Positions 11,455-24,038 are shown, numbered from the stretch's first letter. The stretch is 64,000 nucleotides of DNA from Hemerocallis citrina (GCA_017893485.1 CM030361.1:307776224-307840223); one strand, 5' to 3'. Numbers and translations: made by a program. The notes: generated from the letters alone by a model not told the origin.

Positions 11455-11860
11455 ATGGCGGACCATTTTAACCCAGCTGGAGATGATCATTGGCATATTA
11501 TTGAGGAAGATTACTACCTCGGGCAAGCTGATTCGGATGAGGAAGATTCTGAAGAAGTGGAAGAGGAATGGCCTGAGTCCCGAGAGATCACCCCACCTCC
11601 GGATTCATCTGATGATTCTTCTGACGAAGAGGAACCAGTTCCGGGTAATCTCATTGTCTCTTTAGAGGCAGGTTGAGACTCTGCGGGAGAGATTCGGACT
11701 ACTAAAGGCTCAGTTGGCAAAGCGCAAGGATGATTTTGCAGTTCTCAGTCATCGTGTGTGGGAACTCGAGAAGAGGAAAAACATGACCGATGTGTTGAAG
11801 GAGGAAGTGGAGGAACTACGGGAAGAGATTCGTGAAGCCAAGAGGAACCGTAGGAGTTAG
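11455..11860 (+). pseudogene. gypsy short N-terminal acidic/coiled-coil ORF
   Basis: From ATG at 11455 the frame gives MADHFNPAGDDHW followed by a strongly acidic stretch (EEDSEEVEEEWPES). A one-base shift near 11665 then leads into a Leu/Glu/Arg/Lys-rich segment that looks like a coiled coil (LREEIREAKRNRRS) and ends at TAG 11858-11860. With the shift ignored, it is about 135 residues. It precedes gag by about 140 bp in a separate frame. A possible leader intron (GTAAGT near 11396, TTTAAG just before the ATG) can be seen. I do not recognise the family. The first part recurs at 19834-19966. Confidence 0.6.
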
Positions 11861-12004
11861 ACTGTTGTATCATCTACTACTTTCATTTTGATGTCAGAAA
11901 TGTTTTAAATTCGAATGTATAAAGTTTAAAATTCAATGAAATGAAAAGTTGATTTAAAACTCATGTTTTATACTTCGAATTTAATGGATCTTTTACATCA
12001 GAAT

Positions 12005-12999
12005 ATGGCTGGAAGATGAGCTCGAAACTGTGTAGGTCTGGACTTGGAAACGGAACTAGCGAGGGTCTATCAGACACTCAATGCCGTTGCCATGAAACAG
12101 AACCAAGGAAGGGGGCCTGCAAAGCAATCAAACTCGTGGAATCATTCAAACGGATAAAACCACCGGTGTTTAAGGGAAAGTCGGACCCTGACACGGCTGA
12201 CAATTGGATCCGTCAGGTAGAGACTATCTTTGAAGTCCTGGAGACCCCGGAAGGCAGCAAGGTGAAGTTGGCGACTCTGCAACTCGAGAAGGATGCGGTT
12301 GTGTTGTGGCAGTCGATGAAGCGGAAGATGGGAGGCTTGGTTCTTGGCTGAGAGGAATTTTTGGAGGAATTCTGCAGTCATTATTTTCCCTCAGATGTCC
12401 AGGAGAAGAAGACCATGGAGTTTCTGTCACTACAGCAATGCGGCATGTCGGTCAGGGAGTATGAGACCAGGTTCACTCAGCTCTCAAGGTATGCTCCCAA
12501 ATTGGTGATGGATGAGGCGAAGAAGGCTCGTAAGTTCGAGCATCGGTTGAGGCCGAGCTTGAGGTCCAGGATGATACCCCTCGGTATCAGGAGGTTTGAC
12601 AAGCTGGTCAAACGAGCGGCAGCCACGGAGGCGGACATGGAGTAGTTCCACGCTGTTCAAAATTTGAGGAACAACTGGAATGCGGGGAAGAGGCCCGCAG
12701 TTGCTGGCAATGTCAGGGGACAGCCACTGGCTCAAAGGTTCAAGCCTACGGGTGCGAACGCTGTTCAAGTGGTAGGAAGACCCGGGAATACTTGGGTGAG
12801 ACCTCCAGTGACTTGTTTCAACTATAGAGAGACAGGCCACTACAAGTCTCATTGCCCCAAACTGCATGATGTCGTCCGTAATGGACCAACTCAGCAGACC
12901 GGGAAGAAGCCGTACCAGCAGGGGCGAGTATTTGCCTTGACTGAAGCTGACGCTGATGAGGTGGATCACGTCATCACTAGTACGAGGGAGGATGTTTAG
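12005..12999 (+). pseudogene. gypsy gag
   Basis: ATG at 12005 opens a region carrying a Retrotrans_gag domain (FKRIKPPVFKGKSDPDTADN, then EEFCSHYFP and SVREYETRF). It ends in a zinc knuckle reading CFNYRETGHYKSHC, in which the second Cys of CCHC is Tyr. At least one frameshift separates the first ~45 codons from the gag domain. In-frame stops follow at about 12349 (TGA, probably a former Trp) and 12643 (TAG, probably a former Tyr). Gag would form the particle shell. This copy cannot. Confidence 0.9.
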
Positions 13000-13046
13000 A
13001 GTATTTCTGTTGTATCTCTTTTCCCGCTTTTATAGTAAACTGTTAT

Positions 13047-14875
13047 ATGACGAGTGTATGTTATGTAACAGGAGAACTTATTTTGAATGGAAAGAAAGTT
13101 GTTGTTTTGTTTGATACTGGGTCATCTCATGCTTTTGTGTCACCTAAATTTGCTAAAGTGTTGGGAGTTGAACCGAAGATTTTTCCAGGCAAGATTTTAG
13201 CGGTAGCTACTCCGTCAGGGGAAACTCTAACCACTGATCGGTACTATGCTGGCTGCGAGATTGTGATTGGAGATCAAATTTTCGGGATCGATCTGATCAA
13301 GCTGAATGTTTTGGGAGTCAATGTTATCATTGGTATTGATTGGATATCGGTGTACAGTGCAAGCATCGAGTGCAAGACCAAGACAGTAACAGTGAAGACT
13401 CCAGGTGGACCTGAAGTCACTTTCCAAGGGAAGAGAAGATGTTTAGATTTGGTTGCTGCTATCAGCCAGAAGAGAGGGATTCCTGTAGAGGTGCAGCAGA
13501 TTCCTGTGGTTCGGAATTATCCGACTGTATTCTTGGAAGATTTGCCTAGGTTACCCCCGCATCGTGATGTGGAGTTCAACATCACTGTTCAGCCAGGGAG
13601 TGCACCTATTTCCAAGGCACCGTATAGGATAGTGCCTGTGGAACAGGATGAAATCAAACGGCAGATTGAGGAACTGTTGGAGAAATACTTTATTCAACCA
13701 AGTGCATCACCTTGGGGAGCGCCGGTGCTTTTGGTAAAGAAGAATGATGGTTCGATGAGGATGTGCATCTATTACCGAGAGCTGAATAAGGTCACTGTTC
13801 AGAATAAATATCCGATTCCGCGAATTGATGACTTGTTCGATCGTCTATAAGGAGCAGCTGTTTTCTCCAAAATAAATCTTCGCTCGGGATATCATCAAGT
13901 TCGAGTGAAAGCTGAAGACGTGCATAAGACTGCGTTCAGAACTCGACACGGGCATTACGAATTCTTAGTTATGCCGTTTGGAGTGACGAATGCACTTGCA
14001 ATCTTCATGGACATGATGAACAGAGTTCTGAGGCCATTCATTGATTCTTTTGTCGTGGTGTTTATCGATGATATTCTCGTGTACTCCAAGTCGGAGGAGG
14101 AGCACACAGAGCATCTGGCAGTAGTTTTGAGGAAGCTTTAGGAGCAGAAGTTGTATGCCAAGTTGTCCAAGTGTGATTTCTGGAAATCTGAAGTGGCATT
14201 CCTAGGTCACATCCTTTCTAAAGAGGGGGTGGCAGCTGATCCTTAGAAGATAGAGGTAGTGAGAGATTGGGTAAGGCCTACTATAGTGAAGGAAATCAGG
14301 AGTTTTCTTGGGCTAACTGGATATTACAGGAGATTTATCCAGGGCTATGCTCAGATAGCTGTGCCGCTCACTGGTCTGACCAAGAAGAATGTGAATTTCA
14401 AGTGGACTGAGCAGTGCGAAGCAACCTTTCAGGAGTTGAAAGAGAGGCTGACGACTGCACCCATTTTGGATTTGCCGAGAGCAGGTGTTGAATATGATGT
14501 CTACAGCGATGCTTCACATCGTGGGCTTGGTTGTGTCTTAATGTAAGAAGGGAAAGTGATCGCTTATGGATCTAGGCAACTAAGACCGCATGCGAAGAAT
14601 TATCCGACTCATGATCTAGAGTTGGCTGCGATTATCTTCGCCTTAAAGCAATAGAGACATTAGTGTATGGTGAGAAGCTGAACATGTACACAGACCATAA
14701 AAGCTTGAAGTACATCTATCAGCAGAAGGATCTGAACCTGAGGCAAAGGAGATGGCTGGAGGTACTTGAGGACATTCGTCCGGAGATTAAGTATCATCCT
14801 GGGAAGGCTAATGTTGTTGCTGATGCACTTAGCCGCAAGAGCAGTCTGACGAGTTTGATTAAAACTCAAAGGCAA
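13047..14875 (+). pseudogene. gypsy pol: protease, reverse transcriptase, RNase H
   Basis: The protease active site [13 protein letters not shown] is intact near 13105. RT follows, with [36 protein letters not shown], and the catalytic FIDDILVYS at about 14070-14095. RNase H shows DVYSDASHRGLGC and later YTDHKSLKYI, HPGKANVVADALSRK. Nonsense codons lie at 13848, 14139, 14244 and 14544. Most look like CAA/CAG to TAA/TAG changes (for example DRL-stop-GA). A cluster of two stops and a frameshift at 14650-14665 breaks the RNase H. The catalytic residues remain, so decay is mainly by nonsense and indels. Confidence 0.93.
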
Positions 14876-15079
14876 CTGGCAGAGGAGTTGGATCGGGCTG
14901 GTATTGAATTAGTTCTGAAAGGCTTGGGATCATCTTTAGCTCAGTTGAGGCTTCAACCGACGCTGAATGGGAGGATTATTGCAAGTCAGAAGGAAGATGC
15001 AGAGATTCAGAAGATGATGGAGCAGGTTGGTGCTGGCAAGTTGCCCGGATTTCAAATCAGAAATGAAGTGTTATAGTTT

Positions 15080-16386
15080 GGAGAGAGACTGTGTGTTCCG
15101 GATCAGTCGGACTTGAAAGAAAGTATTCTTCAAGAGGCACATGCTACTCTTTTCTCTGTACATCCTGGGAGTAGCAAGATGTGTAGGGACATTAAACAGA
15201 TTTCTGGTGGTCAGGTTTGAAGCGGGATATGGCTGAATTTGTGTCAAGGTGTGAGATTTGTCAACAAGTCAAAGCCGAGAATCAAAAACCTGGAGGTCTA
15301 TTACAACTGTTACCTATTCCAGAATGGAAGTGGGATAATATCAGTATGGATTCCATCACGGGTTTGCCCAAAAGTTCTAAAGGCAATGATGCGATTTGGG
15401 TCATAGTCGATCGACTAACCAAGTTCGCTCACTTCTTGGCGATGAAACTCACTGCTTCGATGGACAAGTTGGCTGAGATGTATGTTGGTGAGATCGTCAG
15501 GCTTCATGGCATTCCGTTGACCATTGTGTCTGATCGAGATGCGCGGTTTACTTTGCATTTCTGGAGGAGTCTTCAGACAGCTTTGGGTACCAAGACAGAT
15601 TTTAGCACTGCTTTTCATCCCCAGACCGATGGGCAGATCGAGAAAGTTAACCGTATTCTTGAGGATATACTTCGGTGTTGTGTACTAGACTTTGGAGGCA
15701 GTTGGAAAAGGTACTTACCTTTGGTGGAGTTTGCCTACAACAACAGTTTTCAGACTAGCATTGGGATGGCGCCGTACGAAGCTTTGTATGGCAGGAAGTG
15801 CAGGACACCTGTCTATTGGTTCGAAGTTGGAGAGCGAAAGATGTTTGGGCCAGAGATTGTGCAGCAGACCTCTGAAAAGATTGATCTGATCAGGAAGAGG
15901 TTGGTGGAAGCTCAGAGTAGGCAGAAGAGCTATGCAGACAACCGGAGAAGGGACCTTGAGTTTGAGGTTGGTGACTTTGTCTTTCTGAAGGTATCACCCA
16001 GCAAAGGCGTGATCCGATTCGACAATGGTAGAAAGTTAGCCTCGAGGTTCATAGGCCCGTATAGGATATTGAAAAGGATCGGGAAAACTGCTTACCGACT
16101 TGAGTTACCGGAAGAGTTGTCTCAGGTGCACAATGTCTTTCATGTGTCTATGCTGAGAGGTTACATTCTAGATCCAAGTCATCATTTGCCCGAAGTGCCA
16201 GAGGGTTTGCAGTTATATCTGAGTTACATTGAGCTTCCAGTTGAGATTGTTGATCGTCGTGAGAAAGTCTTGAGGAATAAGACAATACCGATGGTCAAGG
16301 TAGTCTGGAGAAACCAGTTGGTTGAAGAGGCTACTTGGGAATCTGAGGAGAGGACGATGAAAGATCATCCTGAGCTTTTTGCTTGA
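15080..16386 (+). pseudogene. gypsy integrase with chromodomain-like C-terminus
   Basis: An HHCC zinc finger (EAHATLFSVHPG ... CEICQQVKAENQ) is broken by a frameshift near 15205. The core carries the DDE residues in SMDSITGLP, VSDRDARF and TDGQIEKVN. After GRKCRTPVYW and the FxVGDxVFLKVSP fold comes KLASRFIGPYRIL and a chromodomain-like tail (VEIVDRREKVLRNK ... VVWRNQ ... EATWESEE). Stop is TGA at 16384-16386. Apart from the zinc-finger shift, 389 codons from 15217 are open, the longest intact stretch of this element. Chromodomain tails of this kind target chromovirus insertion to chromatin. Confidence 0.93.
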
Positions 16387-16451
16387 TTGTATTTATTTAT
16401 TATGTTTTGTTTTCTCACTCTTTAATTGTAGTTCCGGGGACGGAACTATTC

Positions 16452-16465
16452 TAAAGAGGGAGTGT
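16452..16465 (+). other. gypsy polypurine tract
   Basis: AAAGAGGGAG lies just upstream of LTR2, followed by TGT and the LTR start TGTAATACCC. Confidence 0.75.
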
Positions 16466-19400
16466 TGTAATACCCTAAAATTTCATTTCAATAAAAATAT
16501 TAATTTTTTTCACGTGTTGTGCACGTGCAAATTTCATGTGTATGTTATTTATTTATTTGAAATTTCATTTTTGTATGAACAATTATTTTCCTTTATTTTT
16601 TTCTTCTAAAAGCCTAATTTCAAAGCCTAAAACATTAATTAATTGTTTTTGCCCACTTTAATTAATTATTAATTTGGTTGTCTTGGCCTACGAGCCTAAG
16701 CCCACTATTTATGAAGCCCACCAATTTAATTAATTAATTAAATGGCCACACTTGTCATGTAGAGACAAAAAGTAAACAATTTGATTAATTAAAATTGTAC
16801 AAACTTCTACATAGGGGACTAGGTGGCACGTGCATGCACGTAGTGCGCAATGCACACTAATTTGGGCCGGTTTGTGCTTGGAGTGATGGGAGTGTGGGTG
16901 AGTGTGCATGAGTGGTTACTTACTGTGTGGGTAGTTGCTATAACTTCTACTCCTATCCTAGCCCTCCATTCTACAACTATCCAATCAATCCTAGCCCTCC
17001 AATCTACTTCAAAACTAGTATAAATACCCCCCTTTCCTAATTGTACTCTACACTTAAACAAAATATTAAAGGAGATACATATACATATTAGTGTATAAGT
17101 TGTGTGTTGTGTTCCCCATTGGAGGCTGGCCATCCATCACTTGGAGCTCTCGGTTTTGGCAAGGTGCAAGGAGAAGAGTTCGTGCATTGCAATCTAGGAG
17201 GAGAAGGCACTCGCTCGCAATCTAGGAGGCTCTAGGAGATTTTTCTTAATTGGGTTTTCTTCAAAAGGTGGGTGTTTCTCATGACTTCTAGAGTAGAACT
17301 CATGCTAGGGAATGATAATTGAATTATTATTATTAACTACTAGTTGAAATGAAATACATGCTTGTCTAATTAGAAGAAAATTTTAATTAGCAAATGTGTG
17401 TTGATTGATTACTAGATTTATTAACTATGAGTAAAAGTGTATGTTTCTCATTGTTATAAACATAAGAATGCATGTTAGTTATGGTTGAATTGCAATTATG
17501 AGAAATTCACTGGTAAGAAATTGAGCCATGCTTATTATGGATTGAAAATGCTAATTTAGAATAGTGTGTTAATTGAATTGATTGAATGATTGTTAATAGA
17601 TGTAATGAAATTTCCCATGCTACATACATCATGTGGAAACTTGAATAAATGAAAAAGAATGTTCCTTTGCATACAAATGTATCGCGAGTAGATTAATTGG
17701 GGAAAGTGGAAGTTACTCACTTATAAAGTCAACTTTCGTGATCTCAAAATATCTTAGTTATCAATGTGTAAGCAAACATCATTGTGGTGAATTATGTGTG
17801 AGAAATCACCCTTGGTTATGAACAAATATGTAATAGTCTTCAACGTCGAAATAGTATTCATAAAATGCAAACTATGGCTAAATACATGTTTCAAAAGAGG
17901 GGGGAAATATCTTTAAATATACTGGTTATTGTTAAATTAAATGTATTTTTTGTCTCTAGAAATTTTGATTCAAAAGAGAAGAAAAAGAAATGAAAACATG
18001 TTTTGAAATTGAAAACTAATAGCACAGTCGACCGACTATTGTAACAGTCGACTGCCCTGATCGTTTTGAGTTTAAAAATCATCACAGAACAGCCGACTGA
18101 TCACATTTAACAGTCGACTGCCCTGACCTTCTTATTTTCGAAATTTTGCATTGTGCAGAACAGCCGACTGATCATATTTGACAGTCGACTTCCCCGAAGT
18201 TTCAAGTAAATCTGTATTTTCTTTGTGAGATAATTTCTATGACCTGTGTCCTAGTATAAATGAAAATTTGAGACTATTTTTACAAAGAGGAACATATTCT
18301 TAACTTTCTTTTTATAAAGGAAATCGAATGGATTGTTTAAGAAGTTTAAAATTGAGATTTTTTTTTGGTAAAGAGAAATTTGAAAGGTGTGAATTGTAAA
18401 ACCAATTGAAAATGTGAACTGCGAAATTGGAATGGATTGAAATAGAATTATATGAGCTTATAAACTAGTGATTGTGACATGTTTGAAGAATTTCAGTTTT
18501 TAAGTATCTATGCATTGAATTATTGATTGGGATGAATTATGAAAGAGGTGAATACATGAATATTATGCTATTGAAAAATGAATTATGATTAATCATGAAA
18601 AGATCTTTTGAGCATGACATTGTAATTATGATTTGAAATTGAGAATTAGGGTATAGCCAAGCCTTATACCGGCAATGAAAGAATCGTGAAATGATATTTT
18701 GAAATAAGAAGACCAAGGTTTGGGTCATGTGAATTGAATGAATAAGACCGGTGTAGTGGAAGTGCTGCATTCTAAAAGATTGATTTTATTCATGATTCAA
18801 TTAAACTAAGGATTAGATTCATAGTGAAAATGTAATGAAAGTAAGAGAAAAACATTGAGTATGAGGGCCATTGGATTGGCGGCGTGAGAGTATTCACAGG
18901 ATGTCCCATGATGAGTCATGATAGGTTGTGGATACTGCTGCAGAGTACCATCCCGGTGGCGACGCTCGTGGGGTGTTTGGCGACTGCGGGTGGTGTCATG
19001 TCTATGGTAGGAGCTGAATTACCACAGGATGCCTGCATGATGAGTTATGTGTCAGTGCGTTGGGATTCCCTCCAGGGCGCCAAGACATGAGTTCGTAGGT
19101 CGGAAAATATCTAGGATTCTTGCCGTAGTTACAGTAGTAGATTAAGTCACGACGAGGGATTGAACCCTGCAAGATGAAGAACGATTAAGGACTTGCCCTC
19201 GGATCCATGTAGTATGGGCTGCATAGGCTCTGAACAAGTGCGCATTAATGTCATATAATACAAATAATTGCATTAAGGACTAAGTGCACATTCACAACAC
19301 GACATCAATAGAATAGTCTCTATAGTTCTGTTTGTGATAAGTTTGTGGTTTGTTAAGAAATGAGAATCATTATACTGTTTTCGACATAGAGAGGATGGCC

Positions 19401-19676
19401 GTGTATAATATTTCGTCAGTTAAATAAACTGACGCGCTCACAGTTTTATATGCAGGACAAAGATGCTTGACAATTGAAGTATACATACTGCGCATGATTG
19501 ATTTAAATGTTGTTTCATGTAAATTGATTGTAATATTGCTTCCGCTGTGATAACGTACAAGTATAATGTAACTCTGATAAAAGAAAAGTTTTTTTTCCTT
19601 GTAAAATTGTACGAAAGAAATGTAAAGATCCTGTGGAACTCAAATTCAATTGTATTTTGAAATTCGGAGTGTTACA
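16466..19676 (+). repeat. gypsy 3' LTR
   Basis: 3,211 bp, nearly identical to 8088-11297 by eye, with the same TATAAATA box (17019-17026) and the same GTCGAC motif block near 18025-18190. Its end reads GAGTGTTACA rather than GGGTATTACA. Confidence 0.95.
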
Positions 19677-19966
19677 GAGTGGTATCAAAGCACGCTTCTA
19701 AGTAGTACAAATTTATAAGGAACGATACCCTAGAAGTGGACATTAGAGCGTGTGTTGAGTCTGGAGATTTAAATGTAAGTCACTTACATTTGCGTTGCTC
19801 TATGAATTATGCTTCTTCCTCTCCATCTTCAAGATGGCAGACCATTTCGACCCAGCTGGAGATGATCATTGGCATATTATTGAGGAAGATTACTACCCCG
19901 GGCAAGCTGATTCGGATGAGGAAGATCCCGAAGAAGTGGAAGAGGAATGGCCTGAGTCCCGAGACA
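19677..19966 (+). pseudogene. second partial gypsy internal region (leader and N-terminal ORF)
   Basis: After LTR2 the sequence repeats the element's own leader: primer-binding site with one change at 19680, then ATG at 19834 and MADHFDPAGDDHW plus the acidic stretch. Similarity with the first copy stops at about 19966, after ESRD. The following bases belong to copia-2. It is a truncated second unit, not part of a normal single insertion. Confidence 0.9.
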
Positions 19967-20900
19967 CGAACCCCTGCCTCATCATCATCAACAATATGTA
20001 ATATTTCTTTGGAGTAGGGTTAGTTTCAACAAAAAATAACATCAATAGATTCTTGAATAGTGCATCTTCTTTTGTTGAATACGCGATATGCTTTACTATT
20101 AAGAGAGTATCCTAGGAAAACACCTTCATCACTTTTACGATCAAACTTTCCCAAATTATCAAGAGTATTTAAAATGAATACTTTGCATCAGAAGACACGA
20201 AAGTAGCTTAGGCTGTGGGTTTTGCCATAATATAGTTCAAAAGGGGTTTTCTCAAGGTACTTTCTGATGATTACTTGGTTTATGGTATAGCATACTGTAT
20301 TGACAGCCTCAGCCCAAAATGATTTAGATAAATTTTTTTCACCAAGCATTGTATGAGCCATTTCTTGAAGAGATCGATTCTTCCTTTCAAAAACTCCATT
20401 TCGTTAGGGAGTGTGAGGACATGAGAACTCATGTTTTATTCCCTTTTTGTCACAAATTGATGTGAAGATTTCGTTTTGAAATTCCCTACCATGATAACTG
20501 CGAATAGTAACAATGGTAAGACTTTTCTCATTTTCCACTCTACGATAGAATTTTTAAAATACATGTACTGTCTCATCTTTTTTGGCAAGAAGGCAACCCA
20601 AGTAAATCTACTATAGTCATCAACAATAACAAATGCATATCGTGTACCACCATTACTACGTATTCGTGATGAACCAAAAAGATCCATGTGCAAAAATTCA
20701 AGAGGTCTAGAAGTTGACACCATTCTCTTTGGTTTGTGAGAACTTTTTGTTTGCTTACCGAATTGGCATGACTCACATGGTTTGTCCTTTTCGAACTTAA
20801 TTTTAGGAATTTCTCTCACAATCTCCTTGCTTACAAGTTTGTTGAGTTTGTCCATGTATGTGTGACCAAGCCTACGATGCCATAGTCATCTATCCTCATT
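19967..20900 (-). pseudogene. copia-2 integrase
   Basis: On the minus strand CESCQFGKQ, PLEFLHMDLFG, YAFVIVDDYSRFTW, RNGVFERKNR and finally DEGVFLGYSLNSKAYRVFNK are read across several frames. The second catalytic Asp, normally RSDHGGEF, reads RSYHGREF (GAT to TAT, near 20490). A TAA stands where a Gln is usual before RNGVFERKNR, and a TGA interrupts at about 20185. The copia sequence ends just after the integrase, at the breakpoint with the partial gypsy copy, so the RT that should follow is absent. Confidence 0.92.
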
Positions 20901-22067
20901 CCGTGCGACAAAGCATCTCATACTTTCCTGTGCTAGATCATTTGAGTTTATGGCATATATATTATTGCATCTGTTAGCAAGAAGTAAACAATCTTTATTG
21001 TTATCTAATACAGTGCATGTGTTTTTATCAAAAGTGACAATATATCCTTTATCACATAGTTAACTAACACTAATTAAGTTGTGCTTTAGACCTCTTACCA
21101 ATAGGACATCCTCAATAGAGCATAAGGAACCAAAGCTAAGTTTACCTTTACCAATGGTTTAACCAGTGCTATTGTCTCCAAAGATGATGTCCTTCCCCTT
21201 TTTCCTTGATAGTGATGAAAAGTATCTGCTGTCACCAGTCATGTGATTTGAACAACCACTAGCAAGGTACCACCGATTTTTAGTCTTGATACGTTGGGGT
21301 ACCTTTACCAAGATTAGTAGGCATAACTTTGCGTACCCAAGTTTGTTTTGAACCTTGTATCCTTCCTCACCCACACAAGATTAGTATTTCCTTTTAGTGA
21401 ATAGTTATAAGAGATATGCCCTAGTCTACAACAAAACTTACATGTGATTCGACTTTGCCTTGGGTCATGCATGCTTGTATGATTTATTTTTGTTTTGTGA
21501 TTGTGTTGATTTTTATACAAGTGTGTATGACATGATGGTTTTTGATGAGGTATTGGCTCTTCGTAACCAAGCCCTCTATTATCATGATAAGATCTTGAAT
21601 TCTTTGTAATAAAGTAACTAGGCCCTTCATGCTTTTCAATAATTTTTTCGAGCTCAATTACCTTTTTACACAATCTTTTTCTAGTTATCTCATCGTCTTT
21701 TGTGTTCCAATGAAGAGTATCTAGTGTGGCATCAAGAATCCTATTTTGATTAAGGGCTTTATTACATCCTTCCACTACTTCATCAGATTTCCTTTTACAT
21801 TCGTCTAAGTCATTTTTGAGCTGAGCAAAATAGACAGATTTCTCTTGAATCTCTTTTAAGTGATCATCATGTTTTGCTAGCGATTCACGAATTTGTTGTT
21901 TCAACATCTCATTTTCTTTTAGCAAAATATCATGATCTTTTCGACATAACTCATTTTTTTTCAAAATTGAAGCATTCTTATTTTTCAGTTTGTGATTCGT
22001 TGTTATGCAATCGTCATGTATTCCATTTGAATTCTGTTTATATTGCCTAAGTTCACTGCTTAGTTTC
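20901..22067 (-). pseudogene. copia-2 C-terminal gag and protease
   Basis: The frame at 21964-21314 gives a long Lys/Glu-rich coiled-coil-like segment (MLKQQIRESLAKHDDHLKEI and others). A second zinc knuckle follows, reading CKFCCRLGHISYNY, with the last Cys changed to Tyr. The protease active site reads WYLASGCSNHMTGD (near 21260) instead of DSGCS, so the catalytic Asp is Ala. At 22067 the frame meets the solo LTR insertion. It continues in the same frame beyond 33953. Confidence 0.9.
22063..22067. repeat. left target duplication GTTTC of the solo LTR
   Basis: Matches GTTTC at 33953-33957. Five bases is the usual length for LTR elements. Confidence 0.9.
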
Positions 22068-22764
22068 TGTCACGCCCTGCTTCCCGGAATACAGAAACAC
22101 AGGCACGTAACTGAGGCCCAGCGAATGATATAAGTACGCTAACTCATATCATCCATAAGCTGTACCAGTCTTAACTCAACAATAAAAGACAAATTAATCA
22201 CAACCACGCAGGAACATGATCACATAAACGAGAATGAAATTCAATAACCAAATCTAGAATAGAAGAACTTACCAAATAGCTCAAGGAACTCCTGCTCCAA
22301 TCGTAGAATAACTGCTCACCAATACCTTCTGAAAATTCTCCTTGATCACCTGTACTTGTTTATCTAAAAAGAAAGAATAATTTGTCCTTAGAGCAAGTCG
22401 TGGACATGCAAGTGGAGAAACAGAGAAACAATAACAATGGTGGTATAGCAATGAATTCAATAAACGATGAAGTCAATAGTGTTGAACAGTGACAAAGCAA
22501 TAACAGTATAATATGCAATAACTATGATCTATCATGATACCGATGAACAATATCAATAATGGCAATAATAACGATAACACTGTTCAATAAGATAACAATA
22601 TGCAATGATAATGTGATGAGAGCCTTAGGACTATTATTCATTTTTTTATCCTAGCTAATGCACGTACTACTGTGTCCCATGTGTGTCGTACCACAGGTTC
22701 GATGCATACAATCAATTTCGTTTAGATTAAGGTGGTAGATTCTATAGTTCATGTACTGGGTATG

Positions 22765-22925
22765 ATGACGATAACGATAATAACACTGGACATGTGTAAT
22801 TTCTTACACGATGCCGATAACGATAAAACACGGGACATGTGTAATTTCTTACACGATGCGATAACGATAAAACACGGGACATGTGTAATTTCTTACACGA
22901 TGCCGATAACGATAAAACACTGGCC
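22765..22925. repeat. 45-bp tandem repeat in the solo LTR
   Basis: About three and a half copies of a 44-45 bp unit containing ACACGATGCCGATAACGATA and GGGACATGTGTAATTTCTT (start-to-start distances 45 and 44). Confidence 0.9.
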
Positions 22926-23140
22926 ATCATCCGAGTACACTTACTATATTGTCAACTACCCTAATCAACCCTTAACCCCAGCTTTAATTTATTTCCTTTA
23001 TTCAATTAACACAGGATAATGCAATTAATAAGGGACGTTAGAAAAGGTGACAAAACAACCCTAGGATCATGCAATATACTCTATACAATTAAATACACTT
23101 AATTGTATAAAATACACTTAATTGTATAAAAATAAGTGTA

Positions 23141-23155
23141 TTAAATACACTAAAT
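23141..23155. repeat. left LINE target-site duplication
   Basis: TTAAATACACTAAAT here is repeated exactly at 31241-31255 after the poly(A) tail. It is a 15-bp duplication, as expected for target-primed reverse transcription. Confidence 0.95.
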
Positions 23156-24038
23156 GGTGAAGTAGTCCATCTCAATTCCTCTTGAGGCGAACTTGAGGCG
23201 ATTTTCCCCCTCTTGATCTATCAGATCTGCCCTGCCTGTTCTTCCGATCCCATCCTGCTCTTCATCAAAGTTTCTCCTCTCCTCCTTTTCTACAAACCCT
23301 TTTCTTCTTAGCCTCGCTCTCACCGTTCTCAAGTCCGAGGGTCACTTCCCCTCTCTGGTACTTAGAGTGCTGCTGTGCTTCCGTTGCCAGATTCAGAGCC
23401 AGATCTCGCCTTTGTAGTTCCTCGCCGCTTTTTTCAGTGCTGAGGATCCTTTCCCCCTTCTGGATTTGGGTTTGCCGTCGTCATCAGCCTCAGAATTCGC
23501 ATTTACCCTTCTCTCTCCACACCTGTCCCTCCCCGCTTTGGTCCCCCCTGGCTTCTCAGAGATCCCTCACTGGTACCGGTACGTTGGCTCCTCTTAGTTT
23601 GGGAAGCTCGCCGTGGCACTGTAAGTTTGCTCGTTACTCCTCCTTCATAGTTTCTTGTGATTGGGTGCTGCTGCTTTATGCCGGATTTGTGCCCACCCCT
23701 AGGGCATGCATACTGTTTTTTTAGAGTTTTCTCTCCTCTTCGAGGATCTCCTTTAGCGTTGGGTGAGGGGATTCTGCACCTCTCCCCAGTGCTATTTCTC
23801 CATCATTGGAGCTTGTTTCCTCACCTATCTCTTATCTCCGTCTCAGCGCTTTATTCTCGGAGGTCTCTGCCTTCTGAGCTCTCAGTAGCGCCTTCCTTTC
23901 CCTCCTCCCATCCTCCTCTACTATTCTCGGTTTGATTCCCGTTACCTTCTCACCTCGGCTGTTAACAATTTCGTCAATTTTCCCACTCTCTTTCTTTCTG
24001 TTTATTTCTCTTAGTGGGCCACCTATTCATTTTGGCCC

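Larger units (their letters stand above)
8088..19966 (+). mobile_element. Ty3/gypsy chromovirus with tandem extra partial internal region
   Basis: LTR1 (8088-11297), internal region (11298-16465) and LTR2 (16466-19676) form a complete element with protease-RT-RNase H-integrase order and a C-terminal chromodomain-like tail. LTR2 is followed not by a target duplication but by a second primer-binding site, leader and gag start (19677-19966), after which copia-2 sequence begins abruptly. The expected host duplicate of CATAA (8083-8087) is therefore missing. The arrangement LTR-internal-LTR-partial internal suggests recombination between LTRs, followed by a deletion that also removed copia-2 RT. 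The domain order and tail point to the Tekay/Del-type chromoviruses; the clade is an inference. Confidence 0.93.
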
